A DNA stretch of 64,000 nt from Campylobacter avium LMG 24591 (GCF_002238335.1 NZ_CP022347.1:1674001-1738000); one strand, 5' to 3'. Numbered from the stretch's first letter, positions 6,727-15,971 are shown. A program made the numbers and translations. The notes: a model not told the origin generated them from the letters alone.

Positions 6727-7926
6727 TTATCTTAGCTTGCTCTTTTTCTTTTCTAGCTTTTTATAATCCATCTTATCCTTTGCAAAAAGGACTGAAAAAA
6801 GAAGTGCTGGCAGGATAAAAAGTGCGGCAAAAACTGCGTTAAATTCAACTCCTAACTTTACTAAAACCACGCCTCCTAGCCAGGAAGCAAGGGCAATGCC
6901 TACATTAAAAGCGGCCTCATTTACGCTAACCGTGCTGTCTACAAAGGGATTTGAGTGTCTTTTTGCCTTATGCAAAGCTATCATCTTTAACGCAGGTATG
7001 GTTGAAAAGGCTAAAAAGCCTATGCAAGCTATGTTTATAATGACTAAAATTTTATAGTACATTGATATGCTTATGAGCAAAAATGCTGCCACTTGTAAAA
7101 TTAAGATTATCCTTAAGCTCATCACAGAGCCTATTTTGTCGGCTAGTTTTCCTCCGTATAAATTTCCAAGTATGGCGCAAAAACCATACACTAAAAGTAT
7201 ATAAGCAGTGCTAGTAACCTCAAAGCCGCTCACCTCGACCAAAAGCTTTTGTATATAGGTATAAAGCACAAACTGCGCTCCGCAAGTGCATATCGTTATG
7301 GTGTAGGTTTTTAAAAGGTTTTTGTGAGAAAAGGCCGGTATTAAATTCCCCAAAGTCATGGGCTTTGAGCTTATGTTTTTGGGCATTAGATGAAAAATTC
7401 CAAAGATAGCAAAAACGGTTATTAAAAATATAAGCAAAAAGATAAATTTAAAGCCAAAAAAATGTCCCACAAAGGTACCCAAAGGCACACCCGTAACCAA
7501 GGCTACCGTTAGTCCTGTAACCATCACAGCTAGGGCTCTTGAGCGTATGTTTGAGGGAACTAAGGATGTGATTGCTAATGTGGCTATGACAAAGAAAACC
7601 CCGTGCTGAGTGCCTGCTATAAATCTAGCAAAGGCGGTTAGATAAAAATTCGTGCTCAAAAAGATGATGAAATTCGCTATGGCGAAGATGCTTAAATTTA
7701 TCAAAAGCTGCAATCTTCTATCATATCTGCTAAGAGGTATGCTAACAAGTGGCGCGCCTATGAAAACGCCTATGGCATAAAGCGTAGTTAGCCAGCCTGC
7801 AGTCTTTGCATTCACTTCAAAGTATTTTTCCACATCTACTAAAACACCAGCCATTACAAATTCAGTAACGCCCAAACAAAAGGCGCACAAAGCTAGTGCA
7901 AAAATCGTCTTTTTATATGTTTGCAT
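6727..7926 (-). CDS. MFS efflux transporter (DHA1 family, AraJ-like)
   Basis: A 399-aa inner-membrane protein with about 12 hydrophobic helices. The N-terminus carries GVTEFVMAGVLVDV (about residues 19-32), typical of the AraJ/YdhP-type drug or sugar exporters. Loop 2-3 has the MFS motif near RYDRRLQLL. TM4-5 contains MVTGLTVALVTGVPLGTFVG, the proline-glycine antiporter motif C of proton-driven exporters. The C-terminal tail is Lys-rich. The substrate is not readable. The gene is alone, closed by the shared terminator at 6684-6710. Confidence 0.8.
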   Translation of the reverse strand: MQTYKKTIFALALCAFCLGVTEFVMAGVLVDVEKYFEVNAKTAGWLTTLYAIGVFIGAPLVSIPLSRYDRRLQLLINLSIFAIANFIIFLSTNFYLTAFARFIAGTQHGVFFVIATLAITSLVPSNIRSRALAVMVTGLTVALVTGVPLGTFVGHFFGFKFIFLLIFLITVFAIFGIFHLMPKNISSKPMTLGNLIPAFSHKNLLKTYTITICTCGAQFVLYTYIQKLLVEVSGFEVTSTAYILLVYGFCAILGNLYGGKLADKIGSVMSLRIILILQVAAFLLISISMYYKILVIINIACIGFLAFSTIPALKMIALHKAKRHSNPFVDSTVSVNEAAFNVGIALASWLGGVVLVKLGVEFNAVFAALFILPALLFSVLFAKDKMDYKKLEKKKSKLR

Positions 7927-8106
7927 AAAAACCTCTTTTTAAAATAAAAGTGCAATTATACTTAAAAAACTGTTTAAACTGATGATTTTAGAATTTATAG
8001 ATAGGACTTAAAAGAAACTAAATAGAAAAATCTTGCAAATTTGTAAGCTTTTATGTTTTAAATTAAAATTTCATAGCTTTAAAATTTAACGAGATTTGGT
8101 GCAGAT

Positions 8107-8126
8107 AAGCACCCAAAAAGGTGCTT
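8107..8126 (-). terminator. Hairpin after rplQ
   Basis: AAGCACC / GGTGCTT, a 7-bp stem with a 6-nt loop about 35 bp past the rplQ stop. The T-run is on the plus-strand side, so it is weak for the minus-strand operon, but it is the only hairpin there. Confidence 0.45.
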
Positions 8127-8161
8127 TTTAATCTAAGTAAAACTAGGCTTTGGACGCAATT

Positions 8162-8515
8162 TTACTCTACAAATTCGATGAAAGCCATTTCAGCAGCGTC
8201 ACCTCTGCGAAGTCTAGTTTTGATAATTCTAGTGTAGCCGCCTTTTCTATCTCTAAATTTAGGCGCTACCTCATCCACTAGTTTTTTTGTGCTTTCTTTA
8301 TCTTGCAGGGAGGCAAAAACAATTCTATGTGCGTTAAAATCGCCAACCCTAGCCCTAGTAACAAGCTTTTCTATGTAAGAGCGAAGCTCCTTGGCCTTTT
8401 GTAAGGTAGTTTCTATCTTGCCACTTTTGATTAAGGCTATGCTCAAATTTTTAAGCAAGGCAGCACGGTGAGAGGAGGTTCTGCCTAGCTTTCTGTATCC
8501 GTGTCTATGTCTCAT
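8162..8515 (-). CDS. rplQ: 50S ribosomal protein L17
   Basis: 117 aa, starting [20 protein letters not shown], the invariant L17 N-terminus, with the conserved [17 protein letters not shown] end. Normal length for the family. It is a large-subunit protein lining the exit tunnel. Last gene of the rpmJ-rpsM-rpsK-rpsD-rpoA-rplQ operon, three bases after rpoA. Confidence 0.98.
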   Translation of the reverse strand: MRHRHGYRKLGRTSSHRAALLKNLSIALIKSGKIETTLQKAKELRSYIEKLVTRARVGDFNAHRIVFASLQDKESTKKLVDEVAPKFRDRKGGYTRIIKTRLRRGDAAEMAFIEFVE

Positions 8516-8518
8516 CTT

Positions 8519-9532
8519 TTATCCTTCATTTTGTGCTTTAAGCTCGGCTATTTTCTGCCTAAGCATTTCTTTATTATCACTTAGTTTTGAAGTTCCAACA
8601 GGAAGTCCTATGCTTTCCATTATGCTTTTTATCTCATCTAAGGACTTTTTACCCAAATTCTTAAGCGCCGCAAGCTCATTTAAGCTCATCAAAGCAAGTT
8701 CGCCTATGTAAGTAATGCCCGCTTTTTCAAGGCAGTTAAAGGACCTTGCACTTAAATTTAGGTCGGTGATGTTTTGAAGCAACTTCATATTTTCTATCTC
8801 GTTTGAGGCTTGTTGATTTTTTACCACAGTGCCCACATTTGTAATCTTATCAAAGACTGAAAGCTGTTTATACATAGCTTCTAAGGCATTTTCAAAGGCT
8901 TTGTTTGGAGAAATTTGGCCATCTGTTGTTATGGTAAAAACAACCTTTTCATAGTCTGGATTATCACCAAAAAGCACCTTTTCTATATCATACACAGCCT
9001 CTCTAATAGGCGTAAAAAAAGCGTCTAGGGCTATGTATTTGTTATCTTGAAGCATATCTCTAATGTCTTCGCTAGGAACATAACCTATGCCCTTTTCTAT
9101 GATAACAGAGAATTTAAGGTCAACATCTTCGTTTATAGTGGCTAGGTAAGCGTCTTCGTTCACAACCTCAACCAAGTCATTATTTAAGTCTCGTCCGTGA
9201 ATTTCCTTAGCACCCTTAAAATGAAAATCGACCACTTCTTTATTAGAATCATTTTTAAGTCTAAAACGCAATTTTTTGAGATTTATTATAAACAAAGCCA
9301 CATCTTCAAGCATACCACGCATACTATCAAATTCGTGGCTAACCCCGTCTATATGAAGTGCAGTTGGCGCAAAACCAACGGTGCTTGTGTAAAGCAGTCT
9401 CCTTAAAGGGTGAGCTAAGGTTATGCCATACCCTATCTCAAAAGGCCAAGCACTGATTTTAGCCGTAGTAGCACTTATATCCTCTACTTCAAATTTATTA
9501 GGCGTATAAGCCGATGTAGTAATAGTCTTCAT
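8519..9532 (-). CDS. rpoA: RNA polymerase alpha subunit
   Basis: 337 aa. The N-terminal dimerisation domain includes [17 protein letters not shown] (about residues 34-50), the conserved segment used in assembly of core polymerase. The C-terminal domain (about 250-330) carries [22 protein letters not shown] and [13 protein letters not shown], the helix-hairpin-helix part that binds UP elements and activators. Full family length. It lies between rpsD and rplQ, so its level is tied to ribosomal protein synthesis. Confidence 0.98.
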   Translation of the reverse strand: MKTITTSAYTPNKFEVEDISATTAKISAWPFEIGYGITLAHPLRRLLYTSTVGFAPTALHIDGVSHEFDSMRGMLEDVALFIINLKKLRFRLKNDSNKEVVDFHFKGAKEIHGRDLNNDLVEVVNEDAYLATINEDVDLKFSVIIEKGIGYVPSEDIRDMLQDNKYIALDAFFTPIREAVYDIEKVLFGDNPDYEKVVFTITTDGQISPNKAFENALEAMYKQLSVFDKITNVGTVVKNQQASNEIENMKLLQNITDLNLSARSFNCLEKAGITYIGELALMSLNELAALKNLGKKSLDEIKSIMESIGLPVGTSKLSDNKEMLRQKIAELKAQNEG

Positions 9533-9546
9533 ATATAGCCTTTTTA

Positions 9547-10173
9547 TTATTTAGAGTAAAGCTCTACTATAAATCTTTCCTCAACAGGAATTACCACCTC
9601 TTCTCTTTGCGGATATCTTGTGAAAATTCCATATCTTTTATCTTTTTCCACATCCACCCAAGCAACTATGCCTGTTTGCGCACTTAGCTCTATGGCTCTT
9701 GAAATTTGAGGATTATTCTTGCTCTTTTCTACTATCTCTATCTTTTGTCCTGCCTCAACCCTGTAGCTAGGTATATTAACCCTCTTGCCATCAACTAAGA
9801 TATGTCCGTGAGTTACTAGCTGTCTTGCGAAACGGCGAGTAGTAGCAAAGCTCATCCTATATACTACATTATCAAGTCTTTGTTCCAAAAGTTGTATGAG
9901 TAAAACCCCTGTGTTTCCGTCTCTTCTAGCCGCTTCTGCAAAAAGCCTTCTAAACTGCTTTTCGCTCACGCCATACATAAATTTAGCCTTTTGCTTTTCT
10001 CTTAGCTGAAGTCCGTATTCGCTTATCTTGCCTCTTTTTGCTCCGTGTTGTCCCGGTGCGTAAGGTCTTTTATCTAAGGCACTTTTACCGGCTAATCTTC
10101 TCTCTCCTTTTAGCGCCAAACTTACGCCAAATCGTCTTTCAAGTTTTTCTACAGCTCCTATATATCTTGCCAT
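9547..10173 (-). CDS. rpsD: 30S ribosomal protein S4
   Basis: 208 aa with the S4 N-terminal region and the S4 RNA-binding fold around [20 protein letters not shown]. The N-terminus ([19 protein letters not shown]) lacks the zinc cysteine cluster, so it is the C-minus form common in bacteria with several Zn-free ribosomal proteins. It is a primary 16S rRNA binder. Lies 14 bp upstream of rpoA. Confidence 0.98.
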   Translation of the reverse strand: MARYIGAVEKLERRFGVSLALKGERRLAGKSALDKRPYAPGQHGAKRGKISEYGLQLREKQKAKFMYGVSEKQFRRLFAEAARRDGNTGVLLIQLLEQRLDNVVYRMSFATTRRFARQLVTHGHILVDGKRVNIPSYRVEAGQKIEIVEKSKNNPQISRAIELSAQTGIVAWVDVEKDKRYGIFTRYPQREEVVIPVEERFIVELYSK

Positions 10174-10184
10174 TTTATCTCCTT

Positions 10185-10577
10185 TTAAACACGACGACGT
10201 TTAGGTGGTCTACAGCCATTATGTGCTAATGGTGTTATATCTTTTAAGAATGTTACCTTTATACCTTCGGCAGCACCCACGCTTTTTACGGCAGTTTCCC
10301 TGCCTCCTCCTGGTCCTTGAACCTTGATACCAACTTCTTTGATACCGTGTTCTTTTGCCTTAGCTAAAGCGTCCTCTACTGCTTGTTGTGCAGCGTAAGG
10401 AGTTGACTTTTTAGAGCCTTTAAAGCCCAAACCTCCAGCTGAAGACCAAGCTATAACATTTCCCATTTCATCTGTAATCGTAACCATAGTATTATTAAAA
10501 GTAGCGTTTATATAAACTATACCTTTTGCTATGTTTTTCTTGGCTACTTTTTTCTTTATCACTTTTCTTTTTGCCAT
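10185..10577 (-). CDS. rpsK: 30S ribosomal protein S11
   Basis: 130 aa; conserved segments include [19 protein letters not shown] and [20 protein letters not shown], ending [15 protein letters not shown]. Normal family length. It forms the platform of the small subunit. Gap of 11 bp to rpsD. Confidence 0.98.
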   Translation of the reverse strand: MAKRKVIKKKVAKKNIAKGIVYINATFNNTMVTITDEMGNVIAWSSAGGLGFKGSKKSTPYAAQQAVEDALAKAKEHGIKEVGIKVQGPGGGRETAVKSVGAAEGIKVTFLKDITPLAHNGCRPPKRRRV

Positions 10578-10586
10578 TTTTTATCC

Positions 10587-10952
10587 TTATGATTTAGCGC
10601 CAACTGTTTTTCTTTTGCCCTTGCGAGTTCTAGCATTTGTCTTAGTCTTTTGTCCTCTTACAGGCAAACCTTTTCTATGTCTTAAGCCTCTATATGAACC
10701 AAGGTCCATCAAAGCCTTTATATCCATAGCAACTTGTTTTCTTAAATCACCCTCAACCATATAGCTTTCTTGAATTTCCTTTCTTATGGCAGCGGCTTCA
10801 TCCTCGCTTAAATCAGCCACTCTTTTGTCATAAGAAATTCCGGTTTTATCAAGAATTTTTCTTGAAGTGTACAAACCTATACCGTAAATATAGGTTAATC
10901 CATACTCTATTCTTTTTTTCTTTGGTAAATCAACACCTGCTATACGAGCCAT
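10587..10952 (-). CDS. rpsM: 30S ribosomal protein S13
   Basis: 121 aa from the ATG at 10950-10952 ([20 protein letters not shown]). A longer in-frame reading back to 10991 would overlap rpmJ, and its extra 13 residues are unlike S13, so it is rejected. The C-terminus [19 protein letters not shown] is the tail that touches P-site tRNA. Follows rpmJ by 4 bp. Confidence 0.97.
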   Translation of the reverse strand: MARIAGVDLPKKKRIEYGLTYIYGIGLYTSRKILDKTGISYDKRVADLSEDEAAAIRKEIQESYMVEGDLRKQVAMDIKALMDLGSYRGLRHRKGLPVRGQKTKTNARTRKGKRKTVGAKS

Positions 10953-10956
10953 AAAC

Positions 10957-11070
10957 TTATCCTTGTCTTTGTTTGTGTTTTGGATTTTCACAGATTATAC
11001 GGACTACGCCTTTGCGACGCACCACCTTGCATTTGTCACACATCTTTTTTACAGATGGTCTAACCTTCAT
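10957..11070 (-). CDS. rpmJ: 50S ribosomal protein L36
   Basis: 37 aa starting [20 protein letters not shown], with Cys-x2-Cys, a later Cys and a His ([12 protein letters not shown]) forming the zinc site of the C-plus form. The upstream extension of the reading frame to 11145 is not part of L36. The ribosome site CAAGGAGACAAA precedes the ATG at 11068-11070. First gene of the operon. Confidence 0.96.
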
Positions 11071-11200
11071 TTTGTCTCCTTGAAAATTTAAAATTTCACT
11101 TTTAAATTTCGCAACATAGCTCTTAGAATAAGCAAGTATTTTCAAAACAAGTGTAACTTTAAAAATACTTCTTCGTGTAGTTTTGTTGCAAAAAAGTTCG

Positions 11201-11206
11201 ATTATA
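11201..11206 (-). promoter_or_regulatory. -10 box for the rpmJ operon
   Basis: TATAAT on the minus strand inside CGATATAATC, between infA and rpmJ. The transcript leader to rpmJ would be about 120 nt. The AT-rich upstream region without a clear -35 is normal for Campylobacter housekeeping promoters. Confidence 0.55.
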
Positions 11207-11218
11207 TCGAAATTAAAC

Positions 11219-11437
11219 TTATTTATACCTAAAAGTAATCCTGCCCTTATCCAGGCTATAAGGCGTAAGCTCTACTTTTACCTTATCTCCGGGCATTATC
11301 CTGATATAGTGCATACGCATTTTACCCGCTATGTGGCATAGTATGACCATTTTATTATCAAGTTCTACCTTAAAAGTAGCGTTTGGTAGTGCCTCAATAA
11401 CCGTGCCATCTATTTCTATAACATCATCTTTTGCCAA
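11219..11437 (-). CDS. infA: Translation initiation factor IF-1
   Basis: 72 aa, an S1/OB-fold protein with [21 protein letters not shown] and [22 protein letters not shown], full family length. The start codon is TTG (11435-11437) behind AAAGGAGAG; the residue order fixes this start. An extended -10 (TGCTAAAAT) lies upstream, so infA has its own promoter, separate from rpmJ. Confidence 0.97.
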
Positions 11438-11539
11438 ATACTCTCCTTTCTTGAAAATTAAAGGCTATGATTTTAGCACAAAAACCTTGTGTTTTGATTA
11501 AGCTTTAGTGAAAGTTTGAATTTAAGAGATTTCATGGTA

Positions 11540-11627
11540 TGGCCGGGAGAAAGGGATTCGAACCCCTGGAGGCTTGCACCTCAACGGTTTTCAAGACCGC
11601 CGCTTTCGACCACTCAGCCATCTCCCG
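11540..11627 (-). tRNA. tRNA-Ser(TGA)
   Basis: The minus-strand cloverleaf has acceptor stem CGGGAGA/TCTCCCG, anticodon loop CTTGAAA (anticodon TGA), a long class II variable arm and an encoded CCA end. G is the discriminator, as usual for Ser. Last of a four-tRNA cluster transcribed Gly-Leu-Cys-Ser. Confidence 0.95.
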
Positions 11628-11646
11628 AGGATTGTATTGCAAAATA

Positions 11647-11720
11647 TGGAGGCGACATCCGGATTCGAACCGGAGATCAAGGCTTTGCAGGCCCATGCCT
11701 TACCGCTTGGCTATGTCGCC
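11647..11720 (-). tRNA. tRNA-Cys(GCA)
   Basis: Acceptor GGCGACA/TGTCGCC, anticodon loop CTGCAAA (anticodon GCA), T discriminator (U73 is a Cys identity element), encoded CCA. Lies 19 bp upstream of tRNA-Ser. Confidence 0.96.
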
Positions 11721-11735
11721 TTTTAGCCTACCTAA

Positions 11736-11824
11736 TGGTGCCCGGGGCCGGACTTGAACCGGCACGGAAGAAAAATTCCGAGGGATTTTAAGTCCCTTGT
11801 GTCTACCAATTCCACCACCCGGGC
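11736..11824 (-). tRNA. tRNA-Leu(TAA)
   Basis: Acceptor GCCCGGG/CCCGGGC, anticodon loop CTTAAAA (anticodon TAA), long variable arm, A discriminator and encoded CCA. Class II structure. Lies 15 bp upstream of tRNA-Cys. Confidence 0.96.
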
Positions 11825-11825
11825 G

Positions 11826-11900
11826 TGGAGCGGGAAACGAGGTTCGAACTCGCGACCCCAACCTTGGCAAGGTTGTGCTCTACCACTGAGCTATTCCCGC
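11826..11900 (-). tRNA. tRNA-Gly(GCC)
   Basis: Acceptor GCGGGAA/TTCCCGC, anticodon loop TTGCCAA (anticodon GCC), T discriminator and encoded CCA. First in the cluster; only one base separates it from tRNA-Leu, so the four must be cut from one precursor. Confidence 0.96.
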
Positions 11901-12108
11901 AAAATAAAAGCTAAATTCTATCAAACTAAGCTTAAAAAAGGCTTTTACTACAAAGGTAAAGACTGCAATTTCGGTAAAAAATTTTAAAAAGACTTAGTTT
12001 GAAAGATAACTAAGTAAGAATTTAGCCCTATGTGAAAGCCAAATTTTTAGTAAATACTTAACTAAAATTTTGACTTTTACTAAGGCTGTAAAATGCAGCT
12101 AAGAAAGA

Positions 12109-12733
12109 TTAAAATCTATAAGCATAGCCTACATAAAGATGTAAATTTGTTGGTTGTACTTCAGATTTAAATGAGAGTTTTGTGGTATTTTCAAGATTCA
12201 TACCTTCGTATTTTAAGCCAAGTTCAAGCTCATTATTGGCATTTATCTCATACATAGCACCTACTTTAGCTCCACATACTACTCCGCCATAATTAATATT
12301 CTCTGTGCCACCAAAAAAATTTAACTTTTCTTTAAGAGTTGTATATCCAGCATAAAGTCCCAAAACTCCTCTAAAACTATCAGTAATGCTAGGAGTAAAA
12401 TCATAACCTAAGATATATCTCATAGTACTAATATCAACATCTCCACCATTACCTGATATAGAAAGACCCATATCACTGCCTATATTAAAATACATTCTAT
12501 GATTTTCAGTAAATCTATATCCCAACTTAGCACCTAGGTTAAAGCCATTAAGACTTTTAGTCGGCAAAGTTACACTGAAACCTGTCATAATATTAGTATC
12601 TACCTCCTTATAAGCACTATGTATATATCCACCCTCAAGTCCAAGGTAAAAACCTGAATTTTCATCTGCTAAGGCACAAGATGAAAGTAAGCATAGCCCT
12701 ACAGCAGAGCCTAAAAAGTTTCTTTTTTAACAT
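12109..12733 (-). pseudogene. Outer-membrane beta-barrel protein, frameshifted in its signal peptide
   Basis: From the ATG at 12731-12733 the frame reads MLKKKLFRL and soon stops. Removing one A from the A6 run at 12723-12728 gives MLKRNFLGSAVGLCLLSSCA and a continuous protein of about 207 aa. It would have a Sec signal cut after ALA, then a barrel with strands such as GFYLGLEGGYIHSAYK, LGAKLGYRF and LGLKYEGMN, ending LHLYVGYAYRF (C-terminal Phe). The body is intact and looks functional, so the lesion is either slippage phase variation, recent decay or a sequencing error. A shorter reading from an internal ATG at 12588 lacks any signal peptide and is unlikely to be real. Confidence 0.65.
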
Positions 12734-12917
12734 AAGTCATCCTTTTAAAAAAATAAAGCTTAATTATAGTACAAAAAAACAAAATTTGCTTTAAAGCATT
12801 ATTTTATAGCTTTTTAAAAGAAAAGTAAATGAAAAGTAGAAAATTTTAACTAAAAGTCTTAAAAAATTTAACAAAATTTCATGCCCAAAGACTAAGTAAA
12901 TTCTTAGTCTTTATAAG

Positions 12918-13661
12918 TTATTCACAGTAAAAAGCAACAGTAGCTGTTTTTTCTATCTTTTTACTGTCTATCACTGGAAGGCTTGTTTCTACAATATCGC
13001 TGTTTGACTTTGCGGCATATAGCGGCCTTGGAACGATAGAATTATTCACAAAATCTATATTTTTTACATAGCAATTTTTATTTGTAACTTTTGAGTATTG
13101 CTTTCTAGCCTCATCGGCAAGCTTTAGAATTTCACTTATGCTATTTTGCTCATTTTTTCTTAATAACTCACTAGAAATAACTGCACTTAAAGCCGGGGTG
13201 TTCATAACAATCAAGCCATTTAAGGAAGCTAGTTTAGCCATATTATTTATAAGCTCGTTGTACTCTTGAAGCTGATTTGCGGAAATCTCGCAGTTAAAAG
13301 AGGCACGAAAGCTGTGTCCCCTGGGAACATTTCTGCCCTTATCATAATAAAAAGTAGGCTCTATGCTGTATGAACCACCTGTGCAAATTTTATTTTCATT
13401 GGCAAGGGCTATTATGTCATTAAAGGTTTTTGTGATTTTGCCTCTTTCCTCAAGGCTTAAATTTATCTTTGTACTAAGCAAAGAACTTGCCGAAAAAGTA
13501 GGTCTGCTTACAAAAGAATCGGGCAAAAGCTCGCTTGAGTGATATAAATTTTGCCTAAAACTAAAACCTTGCTCACTATCCTTAGGATAAAAATTTGAAA
13601 AACATAGACCGCAAATAAAAGCTAAAATAGCTAACAAAGCCCCAAAAAGCCCTTTTATCAT
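12918..13661 (-). CDS. SIMPL-domain (DUF541) membrane-anchored periplasmic protein
   Basis: 247 aa. An N-terminal hydrophobic anchor (about residues 2-23) is followed by a SIMPL/DUF541-like domain. The clues are the alternation of the ITKTFNDIIALANENKIC helix, paired beta strands (SFRASFNCEIS) and the helix EILKLADEARKQYSKV before a Cys-containing strand, ending VAFYCE. The function of this family is poorly known; members are envelope proteins. Its start overlaps the kgtP stop by 4 bp (ATGA type), so the two are translationally coupled. Confidence 0.65.
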   Translation of the reverse strand: MIKGLFGALLAILAFICGLCFSNFYPKDSEQGFSFRQNLYHSSELLPDSFVSRPTFSASSLLSTKINLSLEERGKITKTFNDIIALANENKICTGGSYSIEPTFYYDKGRNVPRGHSFRASFNCEISANQLQEYNELINNMAKLASLNGLIVMNTPALSAVISSELLRKNEQNSISEILKLADEARKQYSKVTNKNCYVKNIDFVNNSIVPRPLYAAKSNSDIVETSLPVIDSKKIEKTATVAFYCE

Positions 13662-14938
13662 TCAAGTTCTCCTTTCTTAGGTAAGATTATGGTAACTACA
13701 AGCACCAAAAGCATCATACAAGCAAGATAGACGAAAAAGCCGTTTTCCATATTAGCGTTTTTAAACTGCAAAGCAACCCAAGGTGCCGAGCCGCCAAACA
13801 TTGCATTTGGTATAGCGTAGCCAAAGCCTGTCCCTAAGGCTCTTACATGCTCTGGGAATAATTTTGCCTTGAAAATTCCAGCAACTGAGGTGTAAAAAGA
13901 AAGTATCACAAATAAGGCTAGGATTATAAAAAAGGCTATATAAGCATTTGAGGTGCCTTTTAAAAGCATAAATAAAGGATAAATTCCAATCAAAGCCAAG
14001 ACAGCAAAGATAAGCAAGAAATTTCTATGTCCTATCTTATCGCCTAAATACCCAAACAAAGGCTGTATCATCATAAGTATAAATAAAGCTACTAGCATGA
14101 TGTTGTTTGATACGCCTGAGTCAATGCCTGCACTACCTATCATAAAGGTTTTTGTATAGGTTGTAATGGTGTAAAATACCAAAGAACCTCCAGCTGTGAT
14201 ACCAACTACTAAAAGAAACTGCCTCCAAGATGTTGTAAATAGTGCTTTTAGCGTGCCTCTGTCCTCGTGCTTGTGAAGCTGCGTGGCACTCTCATTCATA
14301 ATAGAACGAACAAATAAAGAACCAAGTGCTAAAATTCCGCCAACGACAAAAAGCACTCTCCAAGCCCAATCCTTCATCTGTTCTTCGTTAAAGAATAAAA
14401 GCATCACAGATATGCTAGCCACGGCTAGAAGCTGACCGCCTATTAATGTTACATACTGAAAAGATGAGTAAAAGCCTCGTTTTCCATCGCTTGCTAATTC
14501 GCTTAGATAGGTGGCTGCTATGCCGTATTCTCCACCAACGCTAAGGCCTTGTATAAGTCTTGCCAAAAGCAAAAGCAATATAGCCCAATCGCCTATAACA
14601 TCCTTGCTAGGTATAAAAGCTATCATGAAAGAACCAACGGCCATTAAAATAACTGAAAACACCATGGATGATTTTCTACCGATTTTATCGGCTAGCGAAC
14701 CAAAAAACCACGAACCAATAGGCCTCATAAAAAAGCCTAAGGCAAAAATTCCAAAGGCTGAAATTTGCTGAATTACAGGGTCATCTGAGCCTGAAAATTT
14801 GTGCGCAAAATAAACCGCTGTGAAAGCATAGATATAAAAGTCAAACCATTCTACCAAATTTCCGCTACTTGCGGCTATTATTGAGCGAATTCTTTTTGCT
14901 CTTGTTAATTCTGTTTGTTGTTCCACGAACACCTCCAA
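13658..14938 (-). CDS. kgtP: MFS dicarboxylate/alpha-ketoglutarate permease
   Basis: 426 aa, 12 predicted helices, of the metabolite:H+ symporter family of the MFS. The first helix SSGNLVEWFDFYIYAFTAVYF is the KgtP/ProP signature. Motif GSLADKIGRKSSM lies after TM2 and RLIQGLSVGGEYGIAATYLSE in TM4. Proton-coupled uptake of 2-oxoglutarate or related acids is expected, which suits an asaccharolytic Campylobacter that lives on organic acids. First gene of a two-gene operon with the SIMPL protein. A close relative (ProP-like or citrate) cannot be excluded. Confidence 0.8.
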   Translation of the reverse strand: MEVFVEQQTELTRAKRIRSIIAASSGNLVEWFDFYIYAFTAVYFAHKFSGSDDPVIQQISAFGIFALGFFMRPIGSWFFGSLADKIGRKSSMVFSVILMAVGSFMIAFIPSKDVIGDWAILLLLLARLIQGLSVGGEYGIAATYLSELASDGKRGFYSSFQYVTLIGGQLLAVASISVMLLFFNEEQMKDWAWRVLFVVGGILALGSLFVRSIMNESATQLHKHEDRGTLKALFTTSWRQFLLVVGITAGGSLVFYTITTYTKTFMIGSAGIDSGVSNNIMLVALFILMMIQPLFGYLGDKIGHRNFLLIFAVLALIGIYPLFMLLKGTSNAYIAFFIILALFVILSFYTSVAGIFKAKLFPEHVRALGTGFGYAIPNAMFGGSAPWVALQFKNANMENGFFVYLACMMLLVLVVTIILPKKGELE

Positions 14939-15093
14939 ATATCTAAATGATAAAAATAATACTTGAAATTTGCTAATAATAAAAGAACTTTTGAGCTTAA
15001 AACCTCATTCTAAGCAAGCTATGAGTAAAACTTGCGCAAGTTGAATTTAAAAAAAGCTTGATTAAGGCTAAATTTGGGCTTAAAGACCCAAAG

Positions 15094-15897
15094 TTAATAG
15101 CCCCAAGAAAACTGCGTTTGGTTTTTATCAAGCTTGCTTATGTTTTGCATATCCTCTTCATCTAAGGCAAAATCAAAGATATTGATATTATCTTGCATAT
15201 GTGTAATCTTTGAAGCTTTTGGGATGGCTACAATATCTTGTTCTATTAAAAATCTTAGTGCTATTTGCGCCACGCTTTTCTTATGTTTTCTTGCGATTTG
15301 TTTTAAGCTTGAATTTTCAAAAAAGCCGTTTTTCCCAGCAATAAATGGACTCCAAGACTGCAAAACCGTGCCGTAAGCTTTCATCGCCTCTTTTAAGGCC
15401 TTTTGTTGATAGTAAATATGTGTTTCGCATTGATTGATAGCAGGTAAAATTTCACAGCCCTTAACAAAGTCAAGATATGGCTTTGGCCTAAAGCTAGAAA
15501 GCCCTAATGCCCTTACTTTGCCTTCTTTATAAGCTATTTGCATTGCCTCATACATTTGCTTAGCTTGCGGGTATGGCTCGTGGATTAATAGCAAATCTAC
15601 ATAGTCTAAATTCAAAGCCCTTAAGCTTAAATCTATGCTTTTTTGCACCTCATCAAAGTTCATATTGCTAGATAATTTGGTCGTGATAAAAAAGTCTTGC
15701 CGTTTTATACCGCGTGTTTGCATGGCTTCATTAATGGCAAGGCCTACTTCTTTTTCATTATGATACATTTGTGCTGTATCAAAAAGACGGTAGCCGCTAT
15801 CAAGGGCTTGTAAAAGTACATCTTTACTATGTACGCTGTAGGTGCCAAAGCCTAAAATTGGCATTTTTATCCCATTGTTTAGAGTAAGGTATCGCAT
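15094..15897 (-). CDS. Cytoplasmic aldo/keto reductase under a MerR-type promoter
   Basis: 267 aa with no export signal, starting MRYLTLNNGIKMPILGFGTY. Tetrad: Asp in RLFDTA, Tyr in QMYHNE, Lys in ITTKLSS, His in LLIHEP. The cofactor loop is AIPKASKITHMQDN. It is most like the Tat-targeted enzyme at 5133 by eye (shared NQCETHIYYQQKALKEAM and QSWSPF). The family reduces aldehydes and ketones such as methylglyoxal or 2,5-diketogluconate with NADPH. Its promoter (15935-15965) is a MerR-type copy, so it should be induced with the secreted hydrolase and the first Tat-AKR. Confidence 0.88.
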   Translation of the reverse strand: MRYLTLNNGIKMPILGFGTYSVHSKDVLLQALDSGYRLFDTAQMYHNEKEVGLAINEAMQTRGIKRQDFFITTKLSSNMNFDEVQKSIDLSLRALNLDYVDLLLIHEPYPQAKQMYEAMQIAYKEGKVRALGLSSFRPKPYLDFVKGCEILPAINQCETHIYYQQKALKEAMKAYGTVLQSWSPFIAGKNGFFENSSLKQIARKHKKSVAQIALRFLIEQDIVAIPKASKITHMQDNINIFDFALDEEDMQNISKLDKNQTQFSWGY

Positions 15898-15934
15898 TTA
15901 TATCCTTTTACTAGCTTAACTGTTTAAATTTACT

Positions 15935-15965
15935 ATTATAAAGAATGATACCTACTCTAAGTCAA
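15935..15965 (-). promoter_or_regulatory. MerR-type promoter, copy 4
   Basis: Minus strand: -35 TTGACT (15960-15965), 19-bp spacer TAGAGTAGGTATCATTCTT, -10 TATAAT (15935-15940). It controls the aldo/keto reductase starting at 15897, about 38 bp downstream of the -10. TTGACTTAGAGT is also seen in the operators of the NmlR/AdhR branch of MerR regulators, from general knowledge. Confidence 0.82.
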
Positions 15966-15971
15966 GAGAAT

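Noticed and set aside
9197-10764. Several plus-strand frames of 60-80 codons opposite rpoA, rpsD, rpsK and rpsM.
   Set aside because: They are antisense shadows of ribosomal protein genes with no ribosome site or protein-like composition.
10953-10991. Thirteen-residue N-terminal extension of S13.
   Set aside because: It overlaps rpmJ and is unlike any S13; the ATG at 10952 gives the canonical start.
11516-11987. Three overlapping plus-strand reading frames of 70-90 codons.
   Set aside because: They run antisense through four clear tRNA genes; the peptide composition is an artefact of tRNA sequence.
12109-12588. A 159-aa protein starting at an internal ATG of the barrel gene.
   Set aside because: It would lack a signal peptide; sequence upstream restores a full signal peptide in the same frame after one base change, so the gene is frameshifted, not short.
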